Source: Pseudomonadota bacterium (GTDB lineage: Bacteria > Pseudomonadota > Alphaproteobacteria > Rhizobiales > Xanthobacteraceae). Taken from it: a stretch of DNA of 64,000 nucleotides. Position 1 is the stretch's first letter; each line of letters opens with the position of its first letter. Location: contig JAFAGM010000012.1 of NCBI GenBank assembly GCA_023422775.1, positions 1-64,000 on the forward strand, written 5' to 3'. The notes beneath the pieces are model-generated. The model ran no database searches. It was not told the DNA's origin and saw nothing but the letters and a program-made list of their open reading frames with translations. This document shows positions 17,606 through 25,022 of the stretch, piece by piece. The position numbers and the translations under genes were made by a program.

Positions 17606-18465
17606 GCGCGGGCGGGCCGTCGAAGGATTCCGCTGCGTTCTGCGTCGACCTGGTGCGCTCGCACGATTTCGCCCGCTACGCCTCGACGCTGTTCCTGCCG
17701 GCGACCCAGCGCCGGGCGCTGCTGGCCATCTACGCCTTCAACGTCGAAATATCGCGGGTGCGCGATCAGGTCAGCCAGCCGCTGCCGGGCGAAATCCGGA
17801 TGCAGTGGTGGACCGACATGCTGGAAGGCACGCGCCACGGCGAGGTCGAGGGCAATCCGGTCGCGGTGGAACTGCTGCAGGCGATCGGCGATTTCCGCCT
17901 GCCGGTCGCCCCCTTGTCGCGCCTGATCGAGGAGCACCAGTTCGATCTCTACAACGATCCGATGCCGTCGATGGCGGCGTTGGAAGGATACGTCACCGAC
18001 ACGTCGTCGGCGTTGTTTTGGCTGGGCGCGCGGATCGCGGCGCCGCCGTCGGAGGCGGCCGATCATCTCGCCCGCCATGCCGGTCTCGCCCAGGGCATGG
18101 CGCACGTGATCGCTGCGCTGCCGCTCGATGCCGCGCGGCGCCAGCTATTTCTGCCGTTGCAATTGCTGCAACAGCACGGCAGCGGGACGGAAGATATCTA
18201 TTCGGGCAAGCCGACGCCGCGGGCCCGCGCGGCGATCAATCAATTGGCAGGGGAGGCGCGCAAGCACCTCGACACGGCCTTCGAACTGCTCACCCATTTG
18301 CCGCGGCAAGTGCGGCCGATCTTCCTGCCGCTGGCGCTGGTGCGTCGCGACCTGGCGCGGATGGCGCGTGCCGACTTCGATCCCTTCGTGTTGCAGCCGA
18401 CCTCGCGGCTGCGAACCCTGTGGACGCTGTGGCGTGCGTCGCGGGGCAAGGAGTTTGGGGGGTAG
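17602..18465 (+). CDS. Squalene/phytoene synthase family protein (NDUFAF6-like)
   Basis: Isoprenoid-synthase-fold protein of 287 residues. The region R-A-L-L-A-I-Y-A-F-N-V-E-I-S-R-V-R-D corresponds to the first aspartate-rich helix of squalene/phytoene synthases, but the full D-x-x-x-D substrate motif is not clear, as in mitochondrial NDUFAF6, which is not thought to be a synthase. Further family features are the M-Q-W-W-T-D-M-L-E-G segment and Y-N-D-P-M-P-S. There is no carotenoid or hopanoid gene nearby, and coupling with the NDUFAF3-like gene by a 4-base overlap favours a complex I assembly role over isoprenoid synthesis. That role is inferred. Confidence 0.85.
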   Translation: MSAGGPSKDSAAFCVDLVRSHDFARYASTLFLPATQRRALLAIYAFNVEISRVRDQVSQPLPGEIRMQWWTDMLEGTRHGEVEGNPVAVELLQAIGDFRLPVAPLSRLIEEHQFDLYNDPMPSMAALEGYVTDTSSALFWLGARIAAPPSEAADHLARHAGLAQGMAHVIAALPLDAARRQLFLPLQLLQQHGSGTEDIYSGKPTPRARAAINQLAGEARKHLDTAFELLTHLPRQVRPIFLPLALVRRDLARMARADFDPFVLQPTSRLRTLWTLWRASRGKEFGG

Positions 18466-18486
18466 CGAAATCACCCACGCATGGAG

Positions 18487-18529
18487 GTCGTCATCCCCGC
18501 GAAGGCGGGGATCCAGTATTCCAGAGGCG
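18487..18529. repeat. Truncated copy of palindromic repeat R1
   Basis: Only one half of the R1 element is present: GTCGTCATCCCCGCGAAGGCGGGGATCCAGTATTCCAGAGGCG. The CCGCGG core and the second half are missing. It marks the left edge of the accessory segment 18.5-20.8 kb and may be an insertion or deletion breakpoint. Confidence 0.75.
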
Positions 18530-18640
18530 ATAGACTAGAGTCAGAAATCTCATGATGGCTCCTTCGGTTAAAAACGGAGCGCACCTATCAATCGCGCCGG
18601 CACACCGCTAGGTCGCCATGCGTGAACATCGGAAATAAAT

Positions 18641-19405
18641 TCAGGTCAGCGCCAACACGACGTTGTTGACGAGGTCAGTCACGACATCATCGGCCTGCGA
18701 CTGCACCACGATCATCGTGGACGGGTGAGCGGCGGTGTTCCGCTTGCCCAGCTTCTCCTTCAGCGTCCTGACGAGATTGTCGTTGAGTAAGTTCGCGTTC
18801 TTGCACAGCTCGATGATCTCGAACTCTTTCAGCTCGTCGGCGAAGTCATCGTAGCGGTTGATGACGATCGCCGCCTTCTTCGGTGTCTTCTGGAATTTCA
18901 CCGGGATCGCCGCATTGAAGGCGGCCAAGCGGGTAGGGTCCTTCAAGATCCAGTTCAAGATGTGATCGAACGCCAGATTCCACGTCATCACGACGCAGGC
19001 GCGGTAGGCGCGCACGCGGTAGCAGTCGATCGCCTCGCTGAGGAACACCTTCTCCGAGGTGTCTGGCACCTTGTCCGGAAGATCGGTCAGCAGCTTGCTC
19101 ACGGCCTGCATGCTGGGGTGGATGCCGTATTTCGTATCGAGATCGCTGCGGGCTTCGCGCGCGAGATTGTAAGCATCGCCCTTCCGGAGCGCTTTCGGCG
19201 GCCTCGCCTCCGTCATGCGCGTGAGGTACATTGCGATGTTCGGCACGGGCAGGTGAAGCTGCTCGTAGCAACCGCGGATGTCACCGGTCTTGAAGGATGC
19301 CAGCTTCTTGTGGGTGTGAAGCCACCAGGCGAAGAGTCTGATCCTCTCGCCCGGCGCCATTCCGTCGAAACCGGTGACCTGGCTGATGAGGTCACTCAGC
19401 TCCAT
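18641..19405 (-). CDS. wHTH-HEPN-like protein of unknown function (accessory island)
   Basis: A 254-residue protein I cannot name by family. The N-terminal 90 residues resemble a winged helix-turn-helix (R-L-F-A-W-W-L-H-T-H-K, then F-K-T-G-D-I-R-G-C-Y). The C-terminal half is all-alpha and carries R-N-T-A-A-H at about residues 222-227, which matches the R-x(4-6)-H motif of HEPN RNases, preceded by the long helix C-Y-R-V-R-A-Y-R-A-C-V-V-M-T-W. I chose ATG 19405; a TTG two codons upstream is less likely. It overlaps the end of the upstream gene by 14 bases, so the two are coupled. HEPN proteins often act in toxin-antitoxin or phage-defence modules; that role is inferred here. Confidence 0.75.
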   Translation of the reverse strand: MELSDLISQVTGFDGMAPGERIRLFAWWLHTHKKLASFKTGDIRGCYEQLHLPVPNIAMYLTRMTEARPPKALRKGDAYNLAREARSDLDTKYGIHPSMQAVSKLLTDLPDKVPDTSEKVFLSEAIDCYRVRAYRACVVMTWNLAFDHILNWILKDPTRLAAFNAAIPVKFQKTPKKAAIVINRYDDFADELKEFEIIELCKNANLLNDNLVRTLKEKLGKRNTAAHPSTMIVVQSQADDVVTDLVNNVVLALT

Positions 19406-20027
19406 TGGCAAGCTTCTTCACGTAGTCGAGACCGATATGGTTGATCTCGTACTGGCCGCGAGACGGCGTGGTGAAGAACTTGCGGGTCTTCAGCTCGCGC
19501 AGCGGCTGTCCGAAGTCGCTGTGGGCCGTTGACCAGCCGATCGACCGGAAGCAGGTGTAGATATGCCCATCGGTCACGATCGGCGTGTTGCGACATTCGT
19601 GCAGCCATGCCGCCGCGATCAGATACTTCTTGTGCAGGCTTTCGTTCTTCTTGCCGGCGGCGAAGTCGGCGAAGGACACAGGCTCGTTCATCTCGATCGG
19701 AACGACGTCCGGCGCCTTCGGTGCCTTGCGCGGCGCCTTCGGCTTGGCAGGCGCGGGCGCTGCCTCGACCGTCTCCGCTTCTTCGAGATTGTCAAACAAT
19801 CCGGGTTCGTCGTCCTGCGCGGTCTCGGCCGGCTGATGCGTGATGGTCTTGGCGGCCACGCCGTTGCCGTTCGTCACCCGCGGCTGCTGGATGACGGTCG
19901 GGGTCTTCAATGCATTCTGGAGAACCTGGGCGAGTGAGTTGAAATCACCGTCAGGCACTTCCGCGTCGAACACGACCAGACGCACACGCGCCGGGCCTCC
20001 CGACTTCACCGTAGAGGTCTTTGCCAT
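19392..20027 (-). CDS. Winged-helix-like protein with Pro/Ala linker, partner of the HEPN gene
   Basis: A 211-residue protein in three parts. A folded N-terminus (R-V-R-L-V-V-F-D-A-E-V-P-D-G-D-F) is followed by a low-complexity Ala/Pro/Lys linker (about residues 70-110). The C-terminal 95 residues have the helical spacing of a winged helix (K-Y-L-I-A-A-A-W-L-H-E-C, then T-D-G-H-I-Y-T-C-F, then I-N-H-I-G-L-D-Y-V-K-K). The spacing resembles the N-terminus of the downstream HEPN-like protein, so the two may share a DNA-binding module. It is first in a two-gene unit. Function unknown; a regulator or antitoxin role is possible. Confidence 0.72.
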   Translation of the reverse strand: MAKTSTVKSGGPARVRLVVFDAEVPDGDFNSLAQVLQNALKTPTVIQQPRVTNGNGVAAKTITHQPAETAQDDEPGLFDNLEEAETVEAAPAPAKPKAPRKAPKAPDVVPIEMNEPVSFADFAAGKKNESLHKKYLIAAAWLHECRNTPIVTDGHIYTCFRSIGWSTAHSDFGQPLRELKTRKFFTTPSRGQYEINHIGLDYVKKLANGAE

Positions 20028-20442
20028 TGCTCGGTTTCCACACTAGAGGGGCGAATCACCCCTGGTTACGTAGTAGGCATGTATCTGCTGGTTGCGATTC
20101 CCGCACAAGCGAATCGTGCCGGTTTTGTTCCCTTTTCCACCAGATGCACACAATTTCATGGTGGATAACGCAAGATTTGGGGGTGTTTTGGCTTCGGGAA
20201 CCCGCTTGACGGCGTGCTGGGACCGGCTCAGCATTTCAGACAGCTCAACCTCTGGGACATGGGCGCCGCCGGCCCGGTAGGTTCGTGGGAAGTGGCATTC
20301 TTGTCGTCTGCTTCGCGGTGGCGACGCGGGCAACCATGATTGCCGCGCCGATTACATCGGCTGGCCGTCGCTCGCCTTTAGGTCGTCCTTTGAGCATCTG
20401 ATTGGGTCAAGGCTCGGCGGTAAGCTTCGCTAGGGAGCACTC
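20028..20442. other. Intergenic region of the accessory island, no clear gene
   Basis: About 415 bases between divergent genes. It must hold the promoters of the wHTH-HEPN pair (minus) and the 95-residue gene (plus). A short minus frame ends at 20043 and could start at 20234, but it has a weak ribosome site and no family character, so I do not call it. No tRNA, attachment core or terminal inverted repeat was recognised. Confidence 0.5.
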
Positions 20443-20730
20443 ATGTATAAGAACTCATCAGGGAAATATCACCGAACCGCCCGCGACGATCCGGACCCAA
20501 TCGAGATTCTTGATGCGGCCGGGATCAATCCACCCGGAACGCCGCAGTTCGTGAGCGAGGTGAAATTCGCTGTCCAGAAAGGTGGCCGGCGAACTACCAA
20601 TTTCTCTGCGCTCGCGAACCATCTGAATGAGCAGGGCATTGGAAACGCTAGGGGCTACCCTTGGACGCATGACGCAATCAAGGCGTTCGTGAAACGGTAC
20701 ATGCCAAAGGGGCGGACAAATTCAAATTGA
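20443..20730 (+). CDS. Small protein resembling part of a serine-recombinase 'Recombinase' domain
   Basis: A 95-residue protein. The segment A-L-A-N-H-L-N-E-Q-G-I-G-N-A-R-G-Y-P-W-T followed by H-D-A-I-K-A-F matches the pattern L-N-x-x-G-I-x-x-x-R-G-x-x-W-x-x-x-x-V of the Recombinase domain that follows the resolvase domain in large serine recombinases. No catalytic serine domain is present. A ribosome site (GGGAG) lies 6 bases before ATG 20443. It may be a recombinase fragment or an independent small DNA-binding protein; similar stand-alone proteins occur in rhizobia. It lies at the right side of the HEPN island. Confidence 0.6.
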   Translation: MYKNSSGKYHRTARDDPDPIEILDAAGINPPGTPQFVSEVKFAVQKGGRRTTNFSALANHLNEQGIGNARGYPWTHDAIKAFVKRYMPKGRTNSN

Positions 20731-20747
20731 GACAATACCGCCGTGAG

Positions 20748-20796
20748 GTCCCGGTTCTGCGAAGCAGCGCGAAGGGCGCTGCATCGCGCCCGGGAC
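20748..20796. repeat. Inverted repeat GTCCCGG..CCGGGAC
   Basis: GTCCCGG at 20748-20754 pairs with CCGGGAC at 20790-20796, with inner complementarity around GCAGCGC and GCGCTGC. It resembles another palindrome class common in Bradyrhizobium. It lies between the recombinase-like gene and the end of the convergent kinase gene, so it could end transcripts from both sides and marks the right edge of the island. Confidence 0.65.
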
Positions 20797-20800
20797 ACGG

Positions 20801-21904
20801 TCAACGCGACCGCGAATTCAACTCGCTGCTCTCGAAATTGAACCGGTCGCGCAAATTCTTCCGGCTTTCCAGAATGTCCTTCATGAAGGCGCGATCGGCC
20901 TCGCTCGTGATCAGCGGCTCGATCAGGTCGAGCTGGTTCATGGCGACGAGCTGCAATATCTCGGTGCGCGGCTTGCCGGCGGCATCGCGGGGCAGGGCGT
21001 GGACGACCTGGATGTGCTCCGGCGGCCTGACCCCCTTGGCCGACGACAGCGCGCTGCGCAACTGCTTCTCCAGCGCGACCTCGTCGGCCTCGACAAAGGC
21101 GTAAAGCCCGACGCCGGTCCGGCGGTCGGCGAACGCCACGATCGCGGTGTCGCGCACTTCGGGGTTCTTCCGGATCAGATCGACCAGTACGGGCGCGTCG
21201 TTCACTAGTCTTCGGCCGCCGCCTTCGCGGTCGGTGAAGTTGAACAGGCCGCGGGTGATGGCTTGGTAGACCTTCTTGCCGGTCATGAGCCAGAGGCTGG
21301 CGACGAACGATTTGCGCGCGAGGATCTTGCGCTCCATCGGCGTCAGCGCATCGGCTGCGTAGCTGCGCTTGTGCTTGAGCAGATGCCGCAGATCTTCATA
21401 GGCCGCGATCCGGAACAGCCGGCTGCGGGTGTTGAAGCAGGCGGCGAGCTGAAAATCTGTCAGATAGGCCCGGCCGTCGCTGCCACGGAGCCAGTTCTGC
21501 TCCTTGGCGAGATCATTGTGACAAATGCCGGCGCGGTGCAGCTTGCGCAAGGCAAGCTTGGCGGAGCGGAAATAGGCGAGATCGCCATGCGGCTTTGCCA
21601 GATGCAGCGCGACCCCGTCGATGAAGCTGCGCACAAGCGCTCTTTGGCCGGCCCACAGCAGTTTCGGCCCGACGTCGAGATCGCGCGCCAGCGCCAATGC
21701 GCGACGCTCGCGGGCGAACAGATGCCGGGCCAGCGGATAGGACCAGACGGGTACCTGATCCAGCCGGCGCAACACCGCATCGACCTCGCCGGCATCGCTG
21801 CGGAAACGGCCGCGTTCGACGGTCGAGAACACGTCGCGCTTCAGCAGCACGCCTTCACTCCAGCGCGCCGACAGGATGGCGGCATCGTCCCTGGGCAAGC
21901 TCAT
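20801..21904 (-). CDS. RIO-like protein kinase fused to an ANL-ligase C-terminal domain
   Basis: A 367-residue two-domain protein. The first 230 residues are a small protein-kinase fold: the catalytic loop is H-N-D-L-A-K-E-Q-N-W (Asp and Asn in the H-x-D-x(4)-N pattern) and the metal aspartate is in T-D-F-Q-L-A. Residues of about 245-340 look like the C-terminal subdomain of acyl/aminoacyl-AMP ligases: D-L-I-R-K-N-P-E-V-R-D-T-A-I-V, then H-A-L-P-R-D-A-A-G-K-P-R-T-E-I-L, which matches the A10 motif with its lysine. It starts 4 bases after the trmFO stop, so it is co-transcribed. Substrate unknown. Confidence 0.8.
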   Translation of the reverse strand: MSLPRDDAAILSARWSEGVLLKRDVFSTVERGRFRSDAGEVDAVLRRLDQVPVWSYPLARHLFARERRALALARDLDVGPKLLWAGQRALVRSFIDGVALHLAKPHGDLAYFRSAKLALRKLHRAGICHNDLAKEQNWLRGSDGRAYLTDFQLAACFNTRSRLFRIAAYEDLRHLLKHKRSYAADALTPMERKILARKSFVASLWLMTGKKVYQAITRGLFNFTDREGGGRRLVNDAPVLVDLIRKNPEVRDTAIVAFADRRTGVGLYAFVEADEVALEKQLRSALSSAKGVRPPEHIQVVHALPRDAAGKPRTEILQLVAMNQLDLIEPLITSEADRAFMKDILESRKNLRDRFNFESSELNSRSR

Positions 21905-21908
21905 GATG

Positions 21909-23342
21909 TTACGCCGCGGCCGCTACACGAAGATGATCGGCGATCCAGCGATCGAGATCGGCCAGGGCGCGAGCGCTGAGCGCCTGCTTTTTGGCGACCG
22001 TCTTCTCGTTGCCGCGCAGCCGCGTGCCGTCGGGCTTCCTGGTAGGCGGGCTGGCAAGCGGCGGGAACAGGCCGAAATTGATGTTCATCGGCTGGAACGA
22101 GCGCGTCCCAGCCTCGATCGTCTCGATATGGCCGCCGGTGATGTGGCCGAGCAGCGATCCCAGCGCCGTGGTGACGGGCGGCGGCTCAAGCGCCTGTCCT
22201 CTCGCATTGGCTGCGGCATAGAGACCTGCGATCAGGCCGATGCTGGCGGATTCCACATAGCCCTCGCAGCCGGTCATCTGGCCGGCAAAGCGCAGCCGCG
22301 GCTCTGCGCGCAAGCGCAATTGCCCGTCCAGCAGTTTTGGCGAATTGAGGAAGGTATTGCGATGCAGGCCGCCGAGGCGGGCAAACTCGGCCTTCTCCAG
22401 CCCGGGAATGGTGCGGAAGACGCGCTGCTGCGCGCCGTAGTTCAGCTTGGTCTGGAAGCCGACCATGTTGTAGAGCGTGCCGAGCTTGTTGTCCTGGCGC
22501 AGTTGCACGATCGCGTGGGCCTTGACGGTCGGGTTGTGGGGATTGGTCAGCCCGACCGGTTTCATCGGCCCGTGCCGCAGGGTTTCCGGACCGCGTTCGG
22601 CCATCACCTCGACCGGCAGGCAGCCGTCGAAATAGGGCGTGTTGGTCTCCCAATCCTTGAAATCCACCTTCTCGCCGGCCAGCAGTGCGGCAACGAAGGC
22701 GTCGTATTGCTCCTTCGTCATCGGGCAATTGATGTAGTCGGCGCCGGTGCCGCCGGGCCCGACCTTGTCGTAGCGCGACTGAAACCACGCCACCGACATG
22801 TCGATGGAATCCTTATGCACGATCGGCGCGATCGCGTCGAAGAACGCCAGCGCATTCTCGTCGGTCAACTCGCGGATGGCGTCCGCAAGGGGTGCCGAGG
22901 TGAGGGGGCCGGTCGCGACGATGACGTTGCCCCATTCGGCTGGCGGCAGACCAGCGATCTCGCCTCTCGCGATCTCGATCAGCGGATGGTCGTGCAGCGC
23001 CCTGGTGACGGCTGCGGAGAACCCGTCGCGGTCGACCGCCAGCGCCCCGCCGGCGGGCACCTGGTTGGCGTCGGCCGCCCGCATGACCAGCGAGCCGAGC
23101 CGGCGCATCTCGGCATGCAGCAGGCCTACGGCGTTGTTGGCCGCGTCGTCCGAGCGGAAGGAATTCGAGCAGACGAGTTCGGCAAGGCCTTCCGTGCGGT
23201 GCGCCTCGGTCATCCGGACAGGGCGCATCTCGTGCAGGACGACGCGAACGCCGGCATTGGCGATCTGCCAGGCGGCTTCCGAGCCGGCGAGGCCGCCGCC
23301 AACGACGTGGACGGTATCAGTTTGGGGCGTGCTGGAAATCAT
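21909..23342 (-). CDS. trmFO: Methylenetetrahydrofolate-tRNA-(uracil-5-)-methyltransferase
   Basis: FAD- and folate-dependent enzyme making ribothymidine at position 54 of tRNA. The FAD-binding motif V-V-G-G-G-L-A-G-S-E-A-A is at about residues 13-24. Conserved E-L-V-C-S-N-S-F-R-S-D and the later G-C-E-G-Y-V-E-S motif are present. I chose the start at 23342 (M-I-S-S-T-P-Q-T), giving 477 residues; the frame extends upstream without family character. The kinase/ANL gene follows 4 bases downstream. Confidence 0.95.
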   Translation of the reverse strand: MISSTPQTDTVHVVGGGLAGSEAAWQIANAGVRVVLHEMRPVRMTEAHRTEGLAELVCSNSFRSDDAANNAVGLLHAEMRRLGSLVMRAADANQVPAGGALAVDRDGFSAAVTRALHDHPLIEIARGEIAGLPPAEWGNVIVATGPLTSAPLADAIRELTDENALAFFDAIAPIVHKDSIDMSVAWFQSRYDKVGPGGTGADYINCPMTKEQYDAFVAALLAGEKVDFKDWETNTPYFDGCLPVEVMAERGPETLRHGPMKPVGLTNPHNPTVKAHAIVQLRQDNKLGTLYNMVGFQTKLNYGAQQRVFRTIPGLEKAEFARLGGLHRNTFLNSPKLLDGQLRLRAEPRLRFAGQMTGCEGYVESASIGLIAGLYAAANARGQALEPPPVTTALGSLLGHITGGHIETIEAGTRSFQPMNINFGLFPPLASPPTRKPDGTRLRGNEKTVAKKQALSARALADLDRWIADHLRVAAAA

Positions 23343-23481
23343 GCGCGCAGGGTTAGCGCGTTTTCGCACCAAGCGCACCTGCCAAGGCGTTTCCGGATGA
23401 TGCATCGATGCCGGAATTGCTTCAGGCGTGGAAACGAATTCGCATCAAGCGCGCGCGATTGGCGCCGCCGCCAGAAACGAC

Positions 23482-23505
23482 AACGCCCGCAGCGGGGCGG
23501 GCGTT
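23482..23505 (-). terminator. Intrinsic hairpin downstream of the DUF1127 gene
   Basis: A perfect 9-bp stem AACGCCCGC..GCGGGCGTT with a 6-base loop. On the minus strand it is followed by a T-containing stretch (GTCGTTT). It lies 29 bases after the stop of the small DUF1127 gene. Confidence 0.7.
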
Positions 23506-23533
23506 ATCCGTTCAACAGGGGGCTGATCCGGGA

Positions 23534-23686
23534 TCAGCCGTTATAGGTCCCGCTGGCAACGCGCGGAATGTCCGAACGATCAATGCCGATATCGGACAGC
23601 TCACGATCGCTGAGCTGGGACAGTTCGCTGACGTTGCGCTGATAATCCCGGAAAGCCTGGATCATGCGGATGAGCGAGAGAAGCAT
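23534..23686 (-). CDS. DUF1127 domain small protein
   Basis: A 50-residue protein beginning M-L-L-S-L-I-R-M-I-Q-A-F. The DUF1127 core L-S-D-R-E-L-S-D-I-G-I-D-R-S-D-I is unmistakable. A strong ribosome site (AAGGAG) lies 7 bases before ATG 23686 and a hairpin terminator follows, so it is a complete single-gene unit. DUF1127 proteins are small, often stress-induced; in Rhodobacter one member binds RNA and affects small RNAs. The role here is inferred from family only. Confidence 0.9.
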   Translation of the reverse strand: MLLSLIRMIQAFRDYQRNVSELSQLSDRELSDIGIDRSDIPRVASGTYNG

Positions 23687-24172
23687 GGTAGTCTCCTTGC
23701 AATTACGATTCAGCCTTTGGTGGCGACCTCATCGTTGAAATGAATATAGCTTGGATTTTGCAGTGCAGAAGTTCCAATGCTGCGATGCAGCTAGACCTTC
23801 AGTGCATGGCTCGGGTAATATCCGCTTAACGGTTCCGCATGCCTGTCCTGCCGCTCGCCAAGGGAACCCTTGCAGCGTTCCGCCCAGGCTCGTAAAGCTC
23901 GAAAAACACGAAGCTATTGCTATCGAGACAAAGCGTTACCGGTCGGCTAACGCCGCAGCCGGAAACCGTCCATGAGCCGTCCAGTCAAAGAAAACATTGC
24001 TTCCAAGGGACGAGTTTTGGAATTTTCTTATGCGCGAATCGCATGAGACATAATTATGAATTTATAATCATTTTTTCAGAAGCCCGATCCTTCAGCGTGA
24101 CCGCAGTGGCGCTGACTCTTCGCCGGCAATCATGGCCGGTCGGCTTGAGATCGGTCCTTTGAATTCTTCAGT
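23687..24172. other. Intergenic region, 486 bases, no gene seen
   Basis: Lies upstream of the DUF1127 gene and downstream of the transglycosylase gene, both on the minus strand. It is noticeably richer in A and T than its surroundings around 24000-24110 (runs such as AATTATGAATTTATAATC). It should carry the DUF1127 promoter, but I cannot place it. No RNA gene was recognised. Confidence 0.5.
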
Positions 24173-25009
24173 TCAGGGCGCGCGCGAAAGCTGCGTGGCG
24201 AAATAGCCGATCGTCTTCGCGTAGACCTCGCTCTTGTTCCATTCCTTGATCACCGCGAAATTGGCGCTGCCCGGCTGCCAGTCCTTGCCCTTTTGCCAGC
24301 CATGGCCGGCCAGGAAGTTCGCCGTCGAGGCCAGCACGTCCGGCGGGCTGCGCAGGAGATCGCGGCGTCCATTGCCGTCGAAATCGACCGCGAACTTGAT
24401 ATAGGACGACGGCATGAACTGGGTCTGGCCGATTTCACCGGCCCAGGCACCCCGCATCTCCGGAGCAGCGATATCGCCGCGCTCGACGATGCGAAGCGCG
24501 TCCATCAGTTCGGCCTTGAACAAGTCTGTGCGGCGGCAATCATAGGCGAGTGTCGCCAGCGCGCGCATCGTCGGGAATTTTCCGATGTTGACACCAAAAT
24601 CGGTTTCCAGTCCCCAGATCGCCACCAGCACTTCACCGGGGACGCCATAGGCCTGCTCGATGCGCGCCAGCACCGAACCGTACTGCTTGAGCATGTTGGC
24701 GCCACGCGTCAGCCGCGGCGGCACCATGCGGCCGGAAAATTCCTCGAAGTTCTGTGTAAAGACCTTTTGCGACTGGTCGCGGGACAGCACCGTCTTGTCG
24801 ATGCCGACGCCGGCCAGGCCTGTCTGAATGGCGTTTGCCGAGATACCCTTGGCGGCAGCTTCCTTTTTGAAGTCCTCAAGCCATGCGTCGAACGAGCCGC
24901 TACCGCAGGGCGCCGCGAGCGCGGGCGTTGCAACGCTCAGCAGCAACGCACCCAGGGTCAGCGCGCGAATGGAAAAGCGCCGGTCAGCTATCGACCGGCG
25001 GCCTGTCAT
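24173..25009 (-). CDS. Lytic murein transglycosylase (MltB/SLT_2 family)
   Basis: Periplasmic enzyme that cleaves the MurNAc-GlcNAc bond with 1,6-anhydro product formation. A signal peptide ends in V-A-T-P-A-L-A-A-P. The catalytic glutamate is in W-G-L-E-T-D-F-G, the hallmark of the MltB class, and the G-E-I-G-Q-T-Q-F-M-P-S-S-Y motif follows. I chose ATG 25009 (M-T-G-R-R-S-I-A-D-R-R), which gives 278 residues with a proper signal; the longer frame to 25090 does not look like a signal sequence. No C-terminal peptidoglycan-binding domain is present. Confidence 0.93.
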   Translation of the reverse strand: MTGRRSIADRRFSIRALTLGALLLSVATPALAAPCGSGSFDAWLEDFKKEAAAKGISANAIQTGLAGVGIDKTVLSRDQSQKVFTQNFEEFSGRMVPPRLTRGANMLKQYGSVLARIEQAYGVPGEVLVAIWGLETDFGVNIGKFPTMRALATLAYDCRRTDLFKAELMDALRIVERGDIAAPEMRGAWAGEIGQTQFMPSSYIKFAVDFDGNGRRDLLRSPPDVLASTANFLAGHGWQKGKDWQPGSANFAVIKEWNKSEVYAKTIGYFATQLSRAP

Positions 25010-25022
25010 ATCGAGTTCCCTC

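Noticed and set aside
17602..18465. Squalene/phytoene-synthase-like gene as part of a carotenoid or hopanoid cluster
   Set aside because: No other isoprenoid genes are nearby, the aspartate-rich motifs are not clear, and the gene is coupled to an NDUFAF3-like gene.
20043..20234. Short minus-strand frame upstream of the wHTH-HEPN pair
   Set aside because: Weak ribosome site and no recognisable pattern; it might be a small gene, but the sequence alone does not support calling it.
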